A stretch of DNA of 64,000 nucleotides, taken from the NCBI GenBank assembly GCA_021613375.1, contig CM038708.1:26008518-26072517 (forward strand). Direction: 5' to 3'. A program made the position numbers and the translations under genes. This document shows positions 21,656-36,600 of the stretch, one piece after another. The notes under the pieces were generated by a model that was not told the DNA's origin, ran no database searches, and worked only from the letters and a program-made list of their open reading frames with translations. Position 1 is the stretch's first letter, and each line of letters opens with the position of its first letter. This stretch comes from Megaleporinus macrocephalus (Eukaryota; Chordata; Actinopteri; Characiformes; Anostomidae).

Positions 21656-24600
21656 GTAAGCTGAAATCCCCTTGATAATCACATTCTCACTTCAGTCTGA
21701 CAGGTCTCATCTTGTCCCAGCACAGAAGACTTATCACAGAGCACACCAGCTTCCTTTAACAAACACAAACTGCCCAACGGAAATTCTGCGTCAGTCTCCC
21801 TGATACTCTCTGATTCTTTAAATACAAAAATGGTGCATTCTGGGAGACATGGGTCATGATTTTCGTCATTGAGGTTAAAGTGTTAAATGTTACAGTATTT
21901 AGTTGAACAACATATTAGGAAAGTGACCAGTACTTTTAACCGGTTCATTTAATTAACTGTTACACATTCATCTACAGTTTTACTTGCTAAATGCTTGTAA
22001 AACACTGTTGTATAATGTAACATTTTATTTGGTATACTTTTAGATTTAAAAGCTATTTTCATATTTTCTAATTAAAGTATTGGTTTTGTAACTTTTGTTA
22101 TTAGCTGTTGAAGCTTTAAAGCCAGTTTAGCCAGTTCTAGTCAGTTGTTTGACACCTTTTGGGCCATTTGGACCATTTGGCCATCTTAACTCCCTCAACC
22201 TCCTGTTATTCTAGATTTTGGTCTCGTGCTTATTTTGTCTAATCTCTGATTGTTGGTTTTCAATAAGTAGTAACTTTTCTGTAACTGCTGTTCTGCAGGT
22301 ATGCTGAAGCCTGCAGCCTCCTCCCCCTCTGGCATGCCTCCACCACCTGTGTCCAGCCAGTATGGATCGCCCATTCAGCAAAATGGCGCACACCCTCAGA
22401 AGTAACTTTACTTTGTTCCTGGTTTTCTAAAGTGTATTGTCTGTCTGATTTCTAAAGAGCTCCTGAAATTTAATTTGACACTCTTATTGTTTTTCTTTTA
22501 CCATCAGGTTCCCTCCTCCTGCCACCTCTGCCCCTGCTATGCCTCCCTATGGACAGCCTCCTCCAAGACCTACCTACCACAGCATGGCTCAGGCCACACC
22601 TCCAACCCAGCAGATAACCAATCAGATGAGTGCTATGAGCATTGGCGGATACGGTAGGTTTAGTAGAACTTAACAAGTGTCTTTGGTGCCGTTTCTCACT
22701 CCTGAGATATTAAATTGAAAATTTGCGATTATGTTGTCTAGCATGTTGTCTAAATATATAAATATATTCTTGTGTTCTCTTCATCAAGGCCAAAGCCCCA
22801 TGCAGTCTCCTCAGTCACCCACCAGTTCGGCTGCACCACAGCCTTTTCAGATGCCTTCACCACCAGCAATGGGACATCCACCCATGTCTCCAACAGGCTC
22901 TCAGCCTCCCTCAATGAGTGCGTGTCCTCCAATGGCAGCTGGACCCCCCATGGGTACTACAGGAGCTCCACCAATGGGAATGCCAACCTCACAGCCTGGG
23001 CTTCCTCCGATGGGTGGAGCTGGATTCCAGCAGCCACCAGGACCTCAGGGATTTCCTCAGCAGCCAGGTTAGAAGATGCAGAGAATTCCAGTCACTCCAA
23101 GCACTTTGTTGAGCTTCTCGCTTTGCTTTCCACCCATCTTATTATGTCACACTAACAGTGTGTGTGTAAGGTTATCCAACCCATTCTGTCATCACAGCTC
23201 TTATTCTGCTCTTTAGGGTTTTTTACATATTGCAATAGTAATAATATTATGATTTATTGCGCCTCCCTACTTTCTTTCAATCCGTATATCTAGAAGCGCA
23301 TCTAAAAGCAGTGATTTATAAATTTACTTTAATCGGTTTTTAAGCAGAAACAGTACAAAAACTATTTTATATTATTAACATTTTATCTATGCTTTTTTTT
23401 TTTTACAAATACACACTAATCCTTAAATGAATGCCTACAACATGTTTAAAAAAATCGGGACAGGAGAACATCATGGAATTTTGAAAAAAACGGTGCTGCT
23501 GTTGTGCTTTGACATGCATTCAGAGAAATAAACAAAAATAGTTTAGGGCTTAACACCTAACATTTTACCTAAAAGGCATCAGCAAATAGTACAACTGTTA
23601 AAAAAAATAATATTTCTCAACCTGGGAGTGCAAGAATTTTTAGTAAATAGAGGGTGAAATACTTAAAATCCCTGTACGTGAAGGAAAAGACTAAAAGGTA
23701 CGTATGCATGTCTGTGACCTTTGAGCTCTCAGATAGCACAGCATTAAACCTACATGTTTCTGTGATGCATATCGCCTCATGAGCTCGGTAATACTTTGAA
23801 AACCTCTTGTCAATAAACAAGGTTACAAGTCTAAGACTGCACTGTGCACAGTCAAAGTCATATAGCAACAACATCCAAAAATGCTGCTGAATTCTTTAGA
23901 CTCAAGCTCATCTGAAATGACTTGGTAGACCAAAAAAAAACATCTCTCCTGTCCAACATTTCAGAATTTCCTAAAAAAGCAAAGGACCGTCCAGATTGTT
24001 TCCAAAAGTCTGAAAGTAAAGTTCAAAGCCAGCATCTGTCATGTTATAGGGGTTTAAATCAGTGAAAGCACCATTACATGCAGCATGACAACACCAAGAC
24101 TCCTTCTATACGCGTTACAACAGCATGGCTGCATAGTCAGAGAGTGTGGAAGCCAGAACGAATGTGTGTCTTATTAAGCTTAAAATCCATTAACAAATAT
24201 CCTGCAGTTTTCCCAAATTTTTCACACAGAAAATGAAAAAGAATTGCGAAAAATTATGCTTTCATAACTGGATCAGTGTCTTTAGTCCCCAAACGTTTAG
24301 TAAATGCTGTTTATAGGAAAGATATTGAATCATAGCGGTAAACATGCTCCTCTCCCAACTTTTTTGGAATGTATTACAGGCATAAAATTTGGGATGAGTG
24401 TATATTTACAAAAACAATTAATTTTCAATTAATTCACAAGGTAAAAATTACATTTTGTGTTTTTGCACTGCTTTCTGTTTTTATTAGCTTTTCACTTACC
24501 GTTTTTTTGGAATTGAGGTTGTACACTATGTTGTAGAAGTTTACACTTTCATTCACTTGGAGTGTTCCTGTTGTTGCAGGGCCATACGGAGGACAAATGC

Positions 24601-27600
24601 CAGGTTCACAGATGGCAGGGCCACAGGCAAGTGCTTTTCCAGGGGGCTTCCCTGGAGGAGCTGCCCATATGGCTGGACCTCCTCAGAAGAAACTGGACCC
24701 AGACTCTATACCTAGCACAGTAAGAACAGATTAATATATATTTATTTTAAATGCGGGGTTAGCATCCCACTAAATGTTATTTAGTCACTGCCTCCCAAAT
24801 AAATGCATGTTAATGGTTCAGATCATCTCTCATTCCCACTCACAAAGTACTGTAATAACAAGGTACAACCTCTGACGTAACGTGAAACATAGAAACCCAG
24901 TATGCCTAATCATATCACACCTCATAGGTTGTAAGCCAATCATATCAGAGGTCCTCCATTATAAACCAATTTTCTCTAGTTTTACTCCATCAGTGGTCAG
25001 AAATCACTGAAGTTGTGAAAAATTCTCAAGAATATAAACATTATCTCATTCTATAATCTAAATTTTACAGAGTGAAATGGTATGCAGTTGCAAAGTGTAG
25101 AAAACACATCTACAATATGGCCCCAGTCATGTCCAAATCTAATATTGCCTGCTGAGGTTCTTCTAGTCTTTTTATTAAAGCAGTGTACATGTATCCTTCA
25201 CCACCTTTGGATCCACAATACTCTGTGCTGCTGATGATTAAGAAAAAAAGAGCAAAAGACATGAGCACGGTCACGGTGGAAAACACTGCCTTCTGCAAAC
25301 AACACAGGCAGCAAGACTGCTGACTTCAGTTTTGGACGTAGCCTCTGTGTTTAGCATAACACAGTTTTATAACCTTCAATTCCTCAACCAGTAGATGGAA
25401 ATTAAGTGTGGACAGCTCTGTCCAAGCCTGTCACACAGTTATTGCTGAAGGTGGAGATTAGTGACTGAGAAGAAAGTGAGGGAGAGTTGTTTAAGTTGAA
25501 GTTAAAATTAATACTGAATTTAATTTAATGTATCTTTACTAAGAAAATGTAATCTTTGCCACTGTGATCATGAAATTCTAGTTCATTACACATACCTTCA
25601 GACTAAAATATCACTCTGGGTCTGTCTGAAAACCTAGTGAGCTGTCTAAGTAGCAGCTCTCTGTCTGACATCTCTCCTCATAAAACAGATTACTGAGATG
25701 GTCTAGTTAGAGAGCAACAGCGTCACAGCTTGTTCCCGCCCACTGCACGCGACCGGTGGTTTAGCTAGTTGCTAAGCTACCGGCCGGCATCCAAAACAAT
25801 AGCCCCCGGCTTAAAAACCGCTAGAATAAATGCTAATGGCTCAAGTATAAAAACGCAGAATGGAGTCGCAAAGTTGCAAATTAAATGCTATTTTATGTGG
25901 TTGTACAACATAAAAACAAATTAAAACCCCAGAGAAAAACGGAATAACTTACATTTTAAAACGACTTCACTGCTCGTAGATTTTCCTGCTATGTAAACAG
26001 CTCACTAGGTTTTCAGACAGACCCTCTTGTCTGATTGCACCAACTGAGACTGAACTGATCTATAATCTATGTTTGTAAATAATATATTTAGGACCTGTAG
26101 TTTATCTAAGAGAGGGTTAGGGTAAGGTGAGGAGATCTGCGTCTGTTGTAGGTGGTGTTTAAGTCATACTGACTGTGTTTAATACAAACTACAAAGAGAG
26201 ACAGTTTGACCAAATAACCATTTTTATAGAAATGTTTTATTTGTTGCTTCATTAAAGTTCATGATGAACATTGTTTTTAAAGAGCCTGTATATGGGGGAG
26301 TGTTGAGTACAGCACAGGGCTGTGTTTTTAGCTACTGAGGGCTGGAGAGGCTCATCTCGCTGTGTTGGGAGTCGTTTTTCCAACTTGAATGTTATAGTAT
26401 TTTGTAGTTTACCTTTATTGGTTCCCCACATGTATCCACCCCCATTTTGCAACAACTGTGTCACTCATTTTCTGGTAGAGAGCAGAATTTATTGTTCTGT
26501 CCATTATGGCAGGACTCCCAGGCCCAGAATTAGCAAACCATCTCCACACCATCACAGTTACTACCACCATATGGGATTGTTGGGATGATGTTCTTCATGC
26601 TATATTAGCTTTAAGTTCAATGTAATGGGAACCCTGTCCTCCAAAAAGTTTCACTTTCAACATGGATTTGTAGAAGATTGTCCCAAAAGGGGTTATTGGA
26701 GGTTATCATGTTTTTTGTAAAAACAGCCTTCACATTCTTGGTTTTGTTGTATTGCAGCTCTCCCATGATTAACATTACTGTCTTATCTCTTTTTAATGGT
26801 GGAATCATGAACACTGACCTTATCAGATATCCTCATTTAATAAATTACTCAGGTTGTCTCATACTAAAATTAGTTTAAACCTCTGTGTGACAAATATACA
26901 GTAATAGAAGAAATCAGTAGAGCACAAATTCATTTATGTGAAATATAATTCTTTAGAACCAGGGGAGCCAATATATACTGCAGTGCTCATGTAAATTATA
27001 TTGTTTTTCACTGTATAGACTCAAGTAATCGAAGATGACCAGGCTAAGAGAGGTGGTCAGCTCTACACCACAAACCTCAGGGGTCAGGTGCCTCCACTGG
27101 TTACTACCAATTTCACCGTCCAGGATCAAGGTGAGCTCTGGGGCAGTCAGTTCTGTTTCTACTACTTATAGTGAATTTATTAAATAAGAGATAAAGAGAT
27201 TTGATGAGTTTCTAATGCACTGAAAAAAATAACTTTTTGTGTCGATTTTAGGAAATGCCAGCCCCAGATTCATGCGATGCACAACCTACTCATTCCCCTC
27301 TTCCTCTGACCTTGCCAAGCAATGTCAAGTGCCTCTGGCCACCATCATCAAACCTTTTGCCACCGTACCCAAAAATGAAGTATGTATTATCTTGTATTAT
27401 ATTGTTCTTTGTGTTTTATTATGTTTGGATCAGAAATGCAGCCCAAATGAAAGTGTGATGCATATCTAATGCACTGGTTACCCTGTGATTGCGTTTACTG
27501 TTTGTATATCAATGACAGTTGTTGCAATAATCTTTCATAATAATGTTTTTTTTTTCCATTTTTACAAGATTTGTGCAAAATTAAATAGTTAAGTCATTCA

Positions 27601-30600
27601 GAGTCATTGAGGAGTCTGAAGAGTGTAATGCCTCTAGAACTATGCATCAATACAAAATGCTGAGATGTTGTTTCCTGGAAGTTTTTAAAAAAAGGTTAAA
27701 AGACCTCCACAGAAGCCTTCACATCTTGAAAGCCTTCACGACCATGAAAGTACAAGCCTAAAGTGGCCAAATTGGCTGATTAGCTATATCTTACTTTGTA
27801 TCTCAGTAGCTTTCAGCTGTCAACAGAAACATCATGAGCTCAAGCAAACATCACTCACCGCTGTACCAGTCAGAACTTTTGTTGATTTTGCTTTCCTGTA
27901 TATTTGTTGTATATGTTTGAGCCACAGTTCTTGCTGTGAAAGCCAAAAACTCTGCAAAGTAGTTGCAATCAGCTCAAATCATTGCAATCAGGCCATTATA
28001 CAATAGCATGAACCATGACCACCATTAACCATACTGCAAATAAAAGACAAGTGTAGGCCAATTTAAATAATGAACAGAATGATTACATTTGCGCTGTAAT
28101 GGAATGTACTCATGATCCCTGGTTCCTCTGTTACCTGGCAAAAAACTTGGAAATAACAGTCTGCAAATTTCTGTACAAAGCATTGTTTCACATCAAACCA
28201 CTCTGCATGATCTTCTCAACAAAGTAATTACACAGTAACTCTGGCAGATTCCTAAAATGTTCCTTTAAGCAATGATTATTATAATCAGAATCAGTTTAAT
28301 TTACATTGCGCTATACATACAAGGAATTAGTCTTAGTAAGTGCACACATGCAGGATATGTAACATGATATGTGATCTGACCAGACAATCACACAGACTAT
28401 AAACAAATAGTTAAATAAAGGACAAATAAAATAAAACATGCAATAAATCGAATAAAGAATAAGCCAGAATAATAAAGTGCCAGTGTGAATAGAGCTAAAT
28501 GGATATGTGCATGTGCAGATATGAATATCTATACATGTGCTGGTTTAAAGAGACATGACTCTATACAGAAAGTTACAGAATCATGTGTCTGTTTGTACAA
28601 ATGAGCATTGAGTTAGTGGAGTAAGCATGACCTGGCCTTTAATCACTACAAATGTCTTTGCAACTTGCTGACTTGCACGTAAGAATGGGCAGTATAATGT
28701 TTTGTTTCATCTCCTTGTCAAGGTCTCCAAGTGTTGTGTGGTCTAGGGGTCTTTTTTCAGTCACTCTCACCCTTCTGCGACAGCACTATGCTGTAGAGCC
28801 TTTTTAGGCAATGTTAGTGTACTCTTTCACAAGAGGTTAATTAGCTGGAAGTTCAGTCTCCAGGGGAACATTTTGGATGAAATGTTTTCGAGCTCTCCCA
28901 ATAAAAGCAGAGCTAGAACGGGGCTACATCACGCTCTGTCAGCAGTAGTAAGGGACCACAGGAAGACAGGTAAAACGTGAGATAAATGCATTTGAAAGAT
29001 GAATGCATATGGATAGGTAGGCTGTGTGGTTCTATTCTACTGTTTCAGTATATACTGCTCTTAGTTGACCCTTCTTCGTAACTATTGTAAACACCACATT
29101 CAGGAATGTTTTAGAGCTCTAAAAACAGTGTTTTTTGCTGAGTACTATTGAAGCATAACTATATCATTCAGTATAACCAGAACTTACAGTTTTACAGTTC
29201 TGTATGTAATCTTTGGTAAATCTCTCTCCCTGTTTCTTCTTAACACTGACCGGAAATGTGCACTGCATGAAAAATACCTTAAACCAAGTGAAGTTAATTG
29301 CCTCCAAGTCTACCAGCTTTGTTTACAGCATGCCATCCACTCTTATTAGGCAGAGAACAGCTTATTCCAATTTGTTCTGTATAAGCTTTTTAAGTTTGTG
29401 ATTACTGTTCATTTACCAGATGTAAGAAACATGTGGGTGTGGAGATATGCCTCATAGACTGCACGACAGACAGTAATATGTCATACTCTGCATTATATAT
29501 AGTAACCAGAAGCACTGGAAGCTCCATGTTACAGTTCGGAAAGATAATCATTTGTCTTCTCTGTATTCTGTTTGTGTGCAATAGACTCCTCTGTACGTGG
29601 TGAATCATGGAGAGGCCGGACCTATACGCTGTAACCGCTGTAAGGCCTACATGTGTCCCTTCATGCTCTTCATTGATGGAGGACGGCGCTACCAGTGCAG
29701 CTTCTGCAACTGTGTTAATGAAGGTCAGTATCTTACTAACTGACCTAATTGGTCAATTCTTCAGGATTTTAGCTTTTGGGCTGCTATTAAGCCCTTAAAT
29801 CCTAAATCCTAAATGTGGTTATATATATATATATATATATTAGTTTTAAAAAGAATAAAAAGGGGTCTGCTTTAGGTGTTTTTTTGTGTTTGATGTGTGT
29901 CTCATTTAATTCGCAATCTGAAACACTGTGTGAATGAGTGGGACTAAACTAATACAAGCTGATTAAGCTTGTATATGTATGCATAGTTGCATATGCATAG
30001 TTTTTGTGACATCACAGAAACAATCACAGCAAAACTTTATATATATAATATAGTTTTTAAGCTGTTTTAAAATGTCAACAATGTTTACATACTAAATCAA
30101 GCTGTTTAATTGAAACAAAGTGCAGCAAATCGAATTTTCTATGGCATTGTCCCTTTAAGATTAGTAATGCAAAAGAACCCTGCTGTTTTTATGGTTCAGT
30201 TCTCAGAAACAATGGGTCATGTTTTGTATGAAGTCATTTCTTTGGGAGCAAGAAGTAAAACATGCTCTATTCCTCCTCAGTCCCTGTACAGTACTTCCAG
30301 CATTTGGACCATATGGGTCGAAGAGTGGACCTGTACGAAAGACCTGAGCTGTCTCTAGGCTCTTACGAGTTTAGTGCTACTCTGGATTACTGCAAGGTAA
30401 TGCTCTGTTTGCAGTCCCCTGCATGAGCTTGAACACTAATCTCTTTTTTTCAGAAGTACTTATAGATTATTTATGACTGCCCATATGTCTCACATAGTAC
30501 ACTGTTAGGCTACAGTGTTAACGTGGCTTCAGCGATCAATAAAGAGCCTATTTTTAGATTGAAAGATTGAAAGCATACTTTCTACTATGTGGCAAACAAG

Positions 30601-33600
30601 TGTGTGGATCCCAGACAATTAGAGTAGCCTTATCTGGTGTTTATTGTGAATTAAAGCTGATCTTAATCAGCAAGTATCAGCAAATGAGATTCAGTCAAGA
30701 AAACATCTGAGAAAATATTGTCTGAGTCTTTGATTCCGCTACAAGGGGTCAGCGTGCCCCAGGAGGCAGCTGAAAGAACTTCACTTTTTGGCAGTCATGT
30801 TGCATTTTTCATTCAAAGATGGGTGATTAAATCTCAGGCCCAAACACTGTAAGAGCCCTGCAGCAGTCTGAAGACAAAGGTTTATTTTCAGAAAGAATGT
30901 TGTATCATGTTACAAGTCTTTATACAATAGCCGTATGCAGTGGGAAAATTCCACTTCAGAGAAAATATTTGTTGTTGAAGTAAACTTCTGGCTACTACAT
31001 GCTCTAATGAACTGATTTTAACGTCACAGTCACTAAAACTGGAGCTGAATACAACGTATTTGCACAAGATGTTTCTCGTCTTCTTTTACTGCTTCTCTTT
31101 GTGCCAAATTGATTACATTGTGTCAGTGTTGTGAGATTAACTGTGATTAAATCGAATCAAGAATAACTCAGCAGCAGAGCTCAGTATGATGTTCTTGGTT
31201 TTGGCTGAGTGCTTAAGAAGCAGAATTTTAGCCTGACACCATTTCAGATGCCTGACTCTAGCCATCACACCCTACTGTTTATTAATGTTTAGGATTCTGT
31301 TGATGGTCCATATTAAACAAAAGCCTCATAGGTGATACCCACTGCACAGTGTTAACTACATGGAAACAAAACAGTGAGCACTTAGTCCTGCTCCTACTGC
31401 CCTCCATTTCTTAAGAATGTAAATGATGGAATGAGTACATGATGGTTGTATGCTTTCTTGGTGCCCATTTTCTAGTTTTTTTCATAATAATTGCCAGTGA
31501 CTGTTTAAAAGGACCGAGGTAGATTTCAGAAACCAGGCCCTTTAATAACAGCAGCAGGGAAATAAAAACACAGTTGAACAGTGAAATACCTTGCAGGGCC
31601 TAGAAGGTCATGTACTTTTTGCCTGGCTTAGGCAAAGAATGCAGGATCTTAATGGAAAATTAAATGGCCCGTTGTTCTTTGCGAGATTGTTGGCAGTGGT
31701 GTAAAGTTGAGCTCAGCTAGCATTTATTTGAGTAAATCAACATTTACTAATTCGAGTTTGGATTGGGTTCAGAGTAATAAATATTCAACGTATGTATGTT
31801 GTGATTTTTATCTTGCCTGTAATTCTATGCACTTAAGAACAGATGGCTTCATTTTTTTTTTCTTTTTCTCAGAACAATAAACCCCCAAATCCTCCAGCTT
31901 ATATCTTCATGATTGATGTCTCCTATAACAACATAAAGAGCGGACTGGTTAAACTGATATGTGAGGAACTGAAGACGCTTCTGGATCGACTTCCAAAGTG
32001 AGTGAGGAGGCTACTTTTACTGCCTTTTGTCATAATTCATGTCAACTGTGCATAATTCATATGGGCTACACAATAAGGTGGACACATTACTACAAGTCAA
32101 AACAATTTTTAGACATTTGCCCAGAGCAGTTATAATCATGGTTACATGTAAAGTCTGACTGTATTTTCAGTTAGCATTCTGAGAAATCACTTTACAGATC
32201 AGGGACTTATACCACATGGTTCTTGTCAAGGCCTGAAGATCTGCTTATGCACACTGTTTGGTCATTTCAACATTACCTACACTTACACTTGGAGAAATTC
32301 AATGAAAGAGCCACTTGTGCTTCCCCGACCATAAAGAATAAATGTTTTTAATGATTTGTTCATGATGAACTATTTTAGTTAATGTAATATATGGTGTGAA
32401 GAACTTTTACATTTCTTTTTCTATGCAACTGTACTATGCAAGTTTTGGGGATTTGGAGACACCTCTGGTTGTAATGTGTAATGGCACATAACCTGCAGCA
32501 GAACATTCTGTAATGTTGGACCCATTTCCCAATTGGATAAATCTGGGGAAAGAGTATAAAAACAAAACAGTTAGAACTCAGTAAGGGCTGCGTTTTCTGT
32601 GGATGAAAGTGAATTATCTACTGTTGTCATCAGTTCAGTTATTTTGCATTTGAGACCTAAACATTTCACCGGATCTTCTTTTTAATCTTGTGTAATGTTG
32701 ATTTGTAAGGACGTATAATGTGGTCTAGAAAAGATGAAATCTTACCAAAGACTTTTAAACTTTTAAATGATTACTTCAGGCCTTACAGGGAGACTGCACT
32801 TCCTCCTGATTCAGTAGTGTTACTTTATTTAATGCTAACCAAAAATCATTACATAATACATAATTACATAACACATCTTTAAAGAATCTAAAAAGTTATA
32901 AACCAATTAAAGATTTTTAAATATTCTATAGATTAAATACATATTACTCGTTTAAGGCAGTATGACATGACATCTGTATTGACGTGTATCAGCATGAGGC
33001 TTTTCAGGTAACTTTTAAGACTGGTTTCAGGTGTATTGCATAGTTTTCATTACTGTACTCTGTTCTGCTGCAGTGGGTGGCTCGCAGGGTCTTTCGAGTA
33101 CACTCGTGGCCTTGGGCAGTGAAGGTCCTCACTGTTCTGTCAGCACATTTCAGATGGAACATGCGCATGTCTCAGCTGCTGTCAGCTCGGAATGCAACCC
33201 AGTCCACCTGAAAAAAGGCCCCCAATTTCATGCCAAATATGGTCACAAAGAAAAAGTGGGGGGAAAAAAAGGAAAAAACAAAAGCTCCATGTTGCTAAGC
33301 ATTCCAATATCTCATCATTCGAAAATTCCTGCCTGCAAGGTTTTGTGTGGGGGACGATAGAGGAAGGCCAGAGCGTGTTATGGTGTCGACTGCAATCCTG
33401 TACACAGGCCAAGTCTCTGAAAGGTCCAAGTTGCACATGGATCCTATCTGTGGCATTTTTTTATGGCCTGCAAAAAGGTGGGCTTTTGATTTACCACCTA
33501 CCGGCTCATACGTCTCTAACCTACAAAATCCCGTCCTCCTTCTCCACCGGCTCCTGTGGGTATGTCCATATTTGTTTGGAAAACTGACCTCACCTCGCAA

Positions 33601-36600
33601 GCACTCTGGTAGTACACTCCAAATAAGCCTGCGGTATTAAATCTGATTTCTCTCCTCTATTCCTGGCTTCACTCACTAGAGTGCTTGCACTTAATGAAAA
33701 CCACATTGGACACCCAATGATTTTATATGGCTTGCTTTACCAGCTCTCCTAGTAAAGAATAGAGAACCTTCGGAAGGGCAGGCAGCTAGTAGCTGAACCC
33801 AGTGGTATAGTTTTATGTCAGCAGTTTCATTTTTCATCAGAACTCAAGCCTGAAAATATGCACCAAGCTGATAGGGGCTAATGTTCTCTGGTTCTGTGCA
33901 ATATTGGTTTTGAATCTGTTCTTTGTATGGATAATGACAGCGTTGGCACACAAACTGTGAGTGAGTCAAGCCAGCAGCATGTTTTACAGACTTGCAGGTT
34001 TTTCCAGCCAGGACTACAAATCCCAGATATAGATGTTAGAAGAAGTCAAGTTTTTTGTCTAGCTAAAGTACAGTTTCTACTACCTGACCTGAACACTTGG
34101 TAGCCTTAAATACAAGTGAATCTGCATCTTCTGTATGAAAATTACATTACATTGTATTGCATAAAATATTATGACTATATTTTACTGCTGTTGTGATAAA
34201 TTATGTCACAGTATGCTTTTGGATACAATAGGTAACACTACATGTGAGCTAAATTGGTCTGTTTAATTGGATTTACTGCAATATAGTTTGTAAAACATTT
34301 AATCAAAATCATTGTTGTTAATTTATTAGTATTACTATAAAACTTTTTATATGTGGCACCACAGGTTCTCTTTTCTCAGAATATTGTAAAGCATATCACG
34401 TATGAAAACATTTTGTGTATTATTACAAAATATTTTTGTCATATCGCCCACCCCTAATAACTAGTATGGGTAGAAAAAAATAAAAATAAATACATAAAAA
34501 ATAGTAAATATAACTATTAGTATACTACATGCTATATTACTATACTATATACTACAACTACTATTTTTCGTGACACTGTATAGATTCTCAAAAATGCAGT
34601 ATCATTTTTTAATGAAAAGTTTACAATCAATTTTGTGTTGTGTTTAAAACCATGACCACTAGATGGCAGTAGTTATCACCATTAGATTCTTTCACTCCAG
34701 CATAAACAAGTAATGAAAAGTTTGCACTTCTAACTTTAGCAATAGCAAACCTATACATATGGTATGTTTTTAATGCTCTGAGTTTTTCTAAAATTAGGTT
34801 TAAAAAAAGCTTAAAATATTGGCCTGCTTATAGTATATCACAATATATTGAATCGTAATCCCCACATCATAATGCATATCATATCGTCCCGTTCTTGCCA
34901 ATGAACAGCCCTAATGACATGTAGAAATTAGACCATTAGATGTGGATACTGTAACACACAGCTTTTGTTTCTAATATTGTACTTTTGTGATGCTGCAGGC
35001 TTTAACAAACTCAAACTGGAAACATTAGTCTATTATCAGGAGCTTATGTTTTTACTGTATTTAAAAAAGTGTTGAATTGCAACACTACTATATTGAGTAA
35101 TGCATTATATGAATCACCACACCCTTAATAACATTACATCATGTACATATTAGCTACAACATACTCACAGAATTAAGGTTATGTACTGCTCACTTTGGCT
35201 TTACTCCAATATTTAATGTTAGTTGTAAAAAGCTTATTTAGTGCCTGCAGAACTATTTCGATGCTACATTGTTTTACATCAGCGGAACTGTGTACCTTTG
35301 ACTTTTGCTCGCTTACTCAGACCTATGATAAGCTAAAAGAGATAAGAGTGGGTCTAAATTGAAAACATAGAAGTCTCTTTAGCTCAGCGGGTTTTGTCTT
35401 TTAAACGTTCTTTCCCTCCACTTTAGTACTTCAGCGCAAACTCCCCACAAAATTTCCCCGCTTTTCATCAGACCACAGAAACCATGAGAAGCTCATTTGT
35501 GCCGCTGCTTTCCAAAGCACTGTAGGCATGCTGTTCTAATGGCCCGTCTAATTAGGCAAGAGTCAGAACAAGAGGTGCATAGCCAGGATGACCTCATTCC
35601 ATTATGTCTGACTTTTCCTTTTTGTTTTTGCACAAGGAATGTTTTCTTGGCCATATTGGCTTATGTTAGCTTTCACGGTGATTTATGTTAAGGAAATGGC
35701 TCTCAGCACTACAAATACACAAGGCTGCTTGAACTGGCTTCAGTGAGAGAGAACACATTTACCTTGTGTAAATTTGACCTCAAATCTGACATTACATTTA
35801 AAAAAATCTAGTTTAGCTGCTCGGTCTGCTCCTATGTACTTCTTAAACAGTTTGTAGTTCTCTCTGAGGTTTTGTAGAACTCACACATTCTGGCCATTCT
35901 CATTCATGTTGGTACATGCTTTGAAATGGTGACTTTAGTAACTTGATTATTTAGAAATTATCAATATGCCTCATTAATGACCTATCGGTTTAACTCATTG
36001 AATTATCACTGGAGCAACTGAGTCATCAAACCACCTCCAAGAGCTACAACCTGAAGCTAAACAGGCAGTTCTCCACGTTTTACAGTTTTTTATCTCAAAC
36101 CTTATTGTCCAGTAACTGCTACAAAGCAACTGCAATGAAGCAAATAATATATAGTATGTAGTTATGAGACTGAGGAAGCCTGAACCCACCAGTGTGTCTC
36201 CAATAGTTGAAGAGTTTAGGGACGTCAGACTTCATTGTTTGCTTTAATAACGCTTATGCGCAGCATATCAACTAATGCATGTGGTTCCTCAACTGTGTTT
36301 TGTAGGGAGGAAGGAGCTGAGAGTTCGTCCATCAAGGTGGGCTTCGTTACCTACAACAAGATCCTGCACTTCTACAACGTGAAGAGTGCACTGGCTCAGC
36401 CCCAGATGATGGTGGTGTCTGATGTGGCAGAGATGTTTGTGCCTCTACTTGATGGATTCCTCGTCAACTTTCAGGAATCACGAGCTGTCATCAACAAGTA
36501 GGTTTTTTAAAATGATTATCTTTGTTAGGTTTATTGGCAGTTTTAGGGCTTGTGTTATTTTTTATGATTATTTTGTTTTTGCATATATTTTACATATAAA

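Larger units (their letters stand above)
31998..36305 (+). other. sec24d: sec24d intron 11 (largest intron, 4.3 kb)
   Basis: Contains the two hAT-like pieces near 34.4-34.9 kb and a more complex, higher-GC block at about 33.05-33.72 kb with several overlapping open frames on both strands. None resembles a known protein or has convincing splice context. Confidence 0.6.

Noticed and set aside
22772..23155. 127-codon alternative frame across sec24d exon 5
   Set aside because: It is the +1 shadow of the PPM-rich exon; the retained frame has in-phase splice sites and fits the family.
33031..33640. Overlapping 97-131 codon frames in sec24d intron 11 as a nested gene
   Set aside because: No recognisable domain, competing frames on both strands and no splice support; kept only as an observation.
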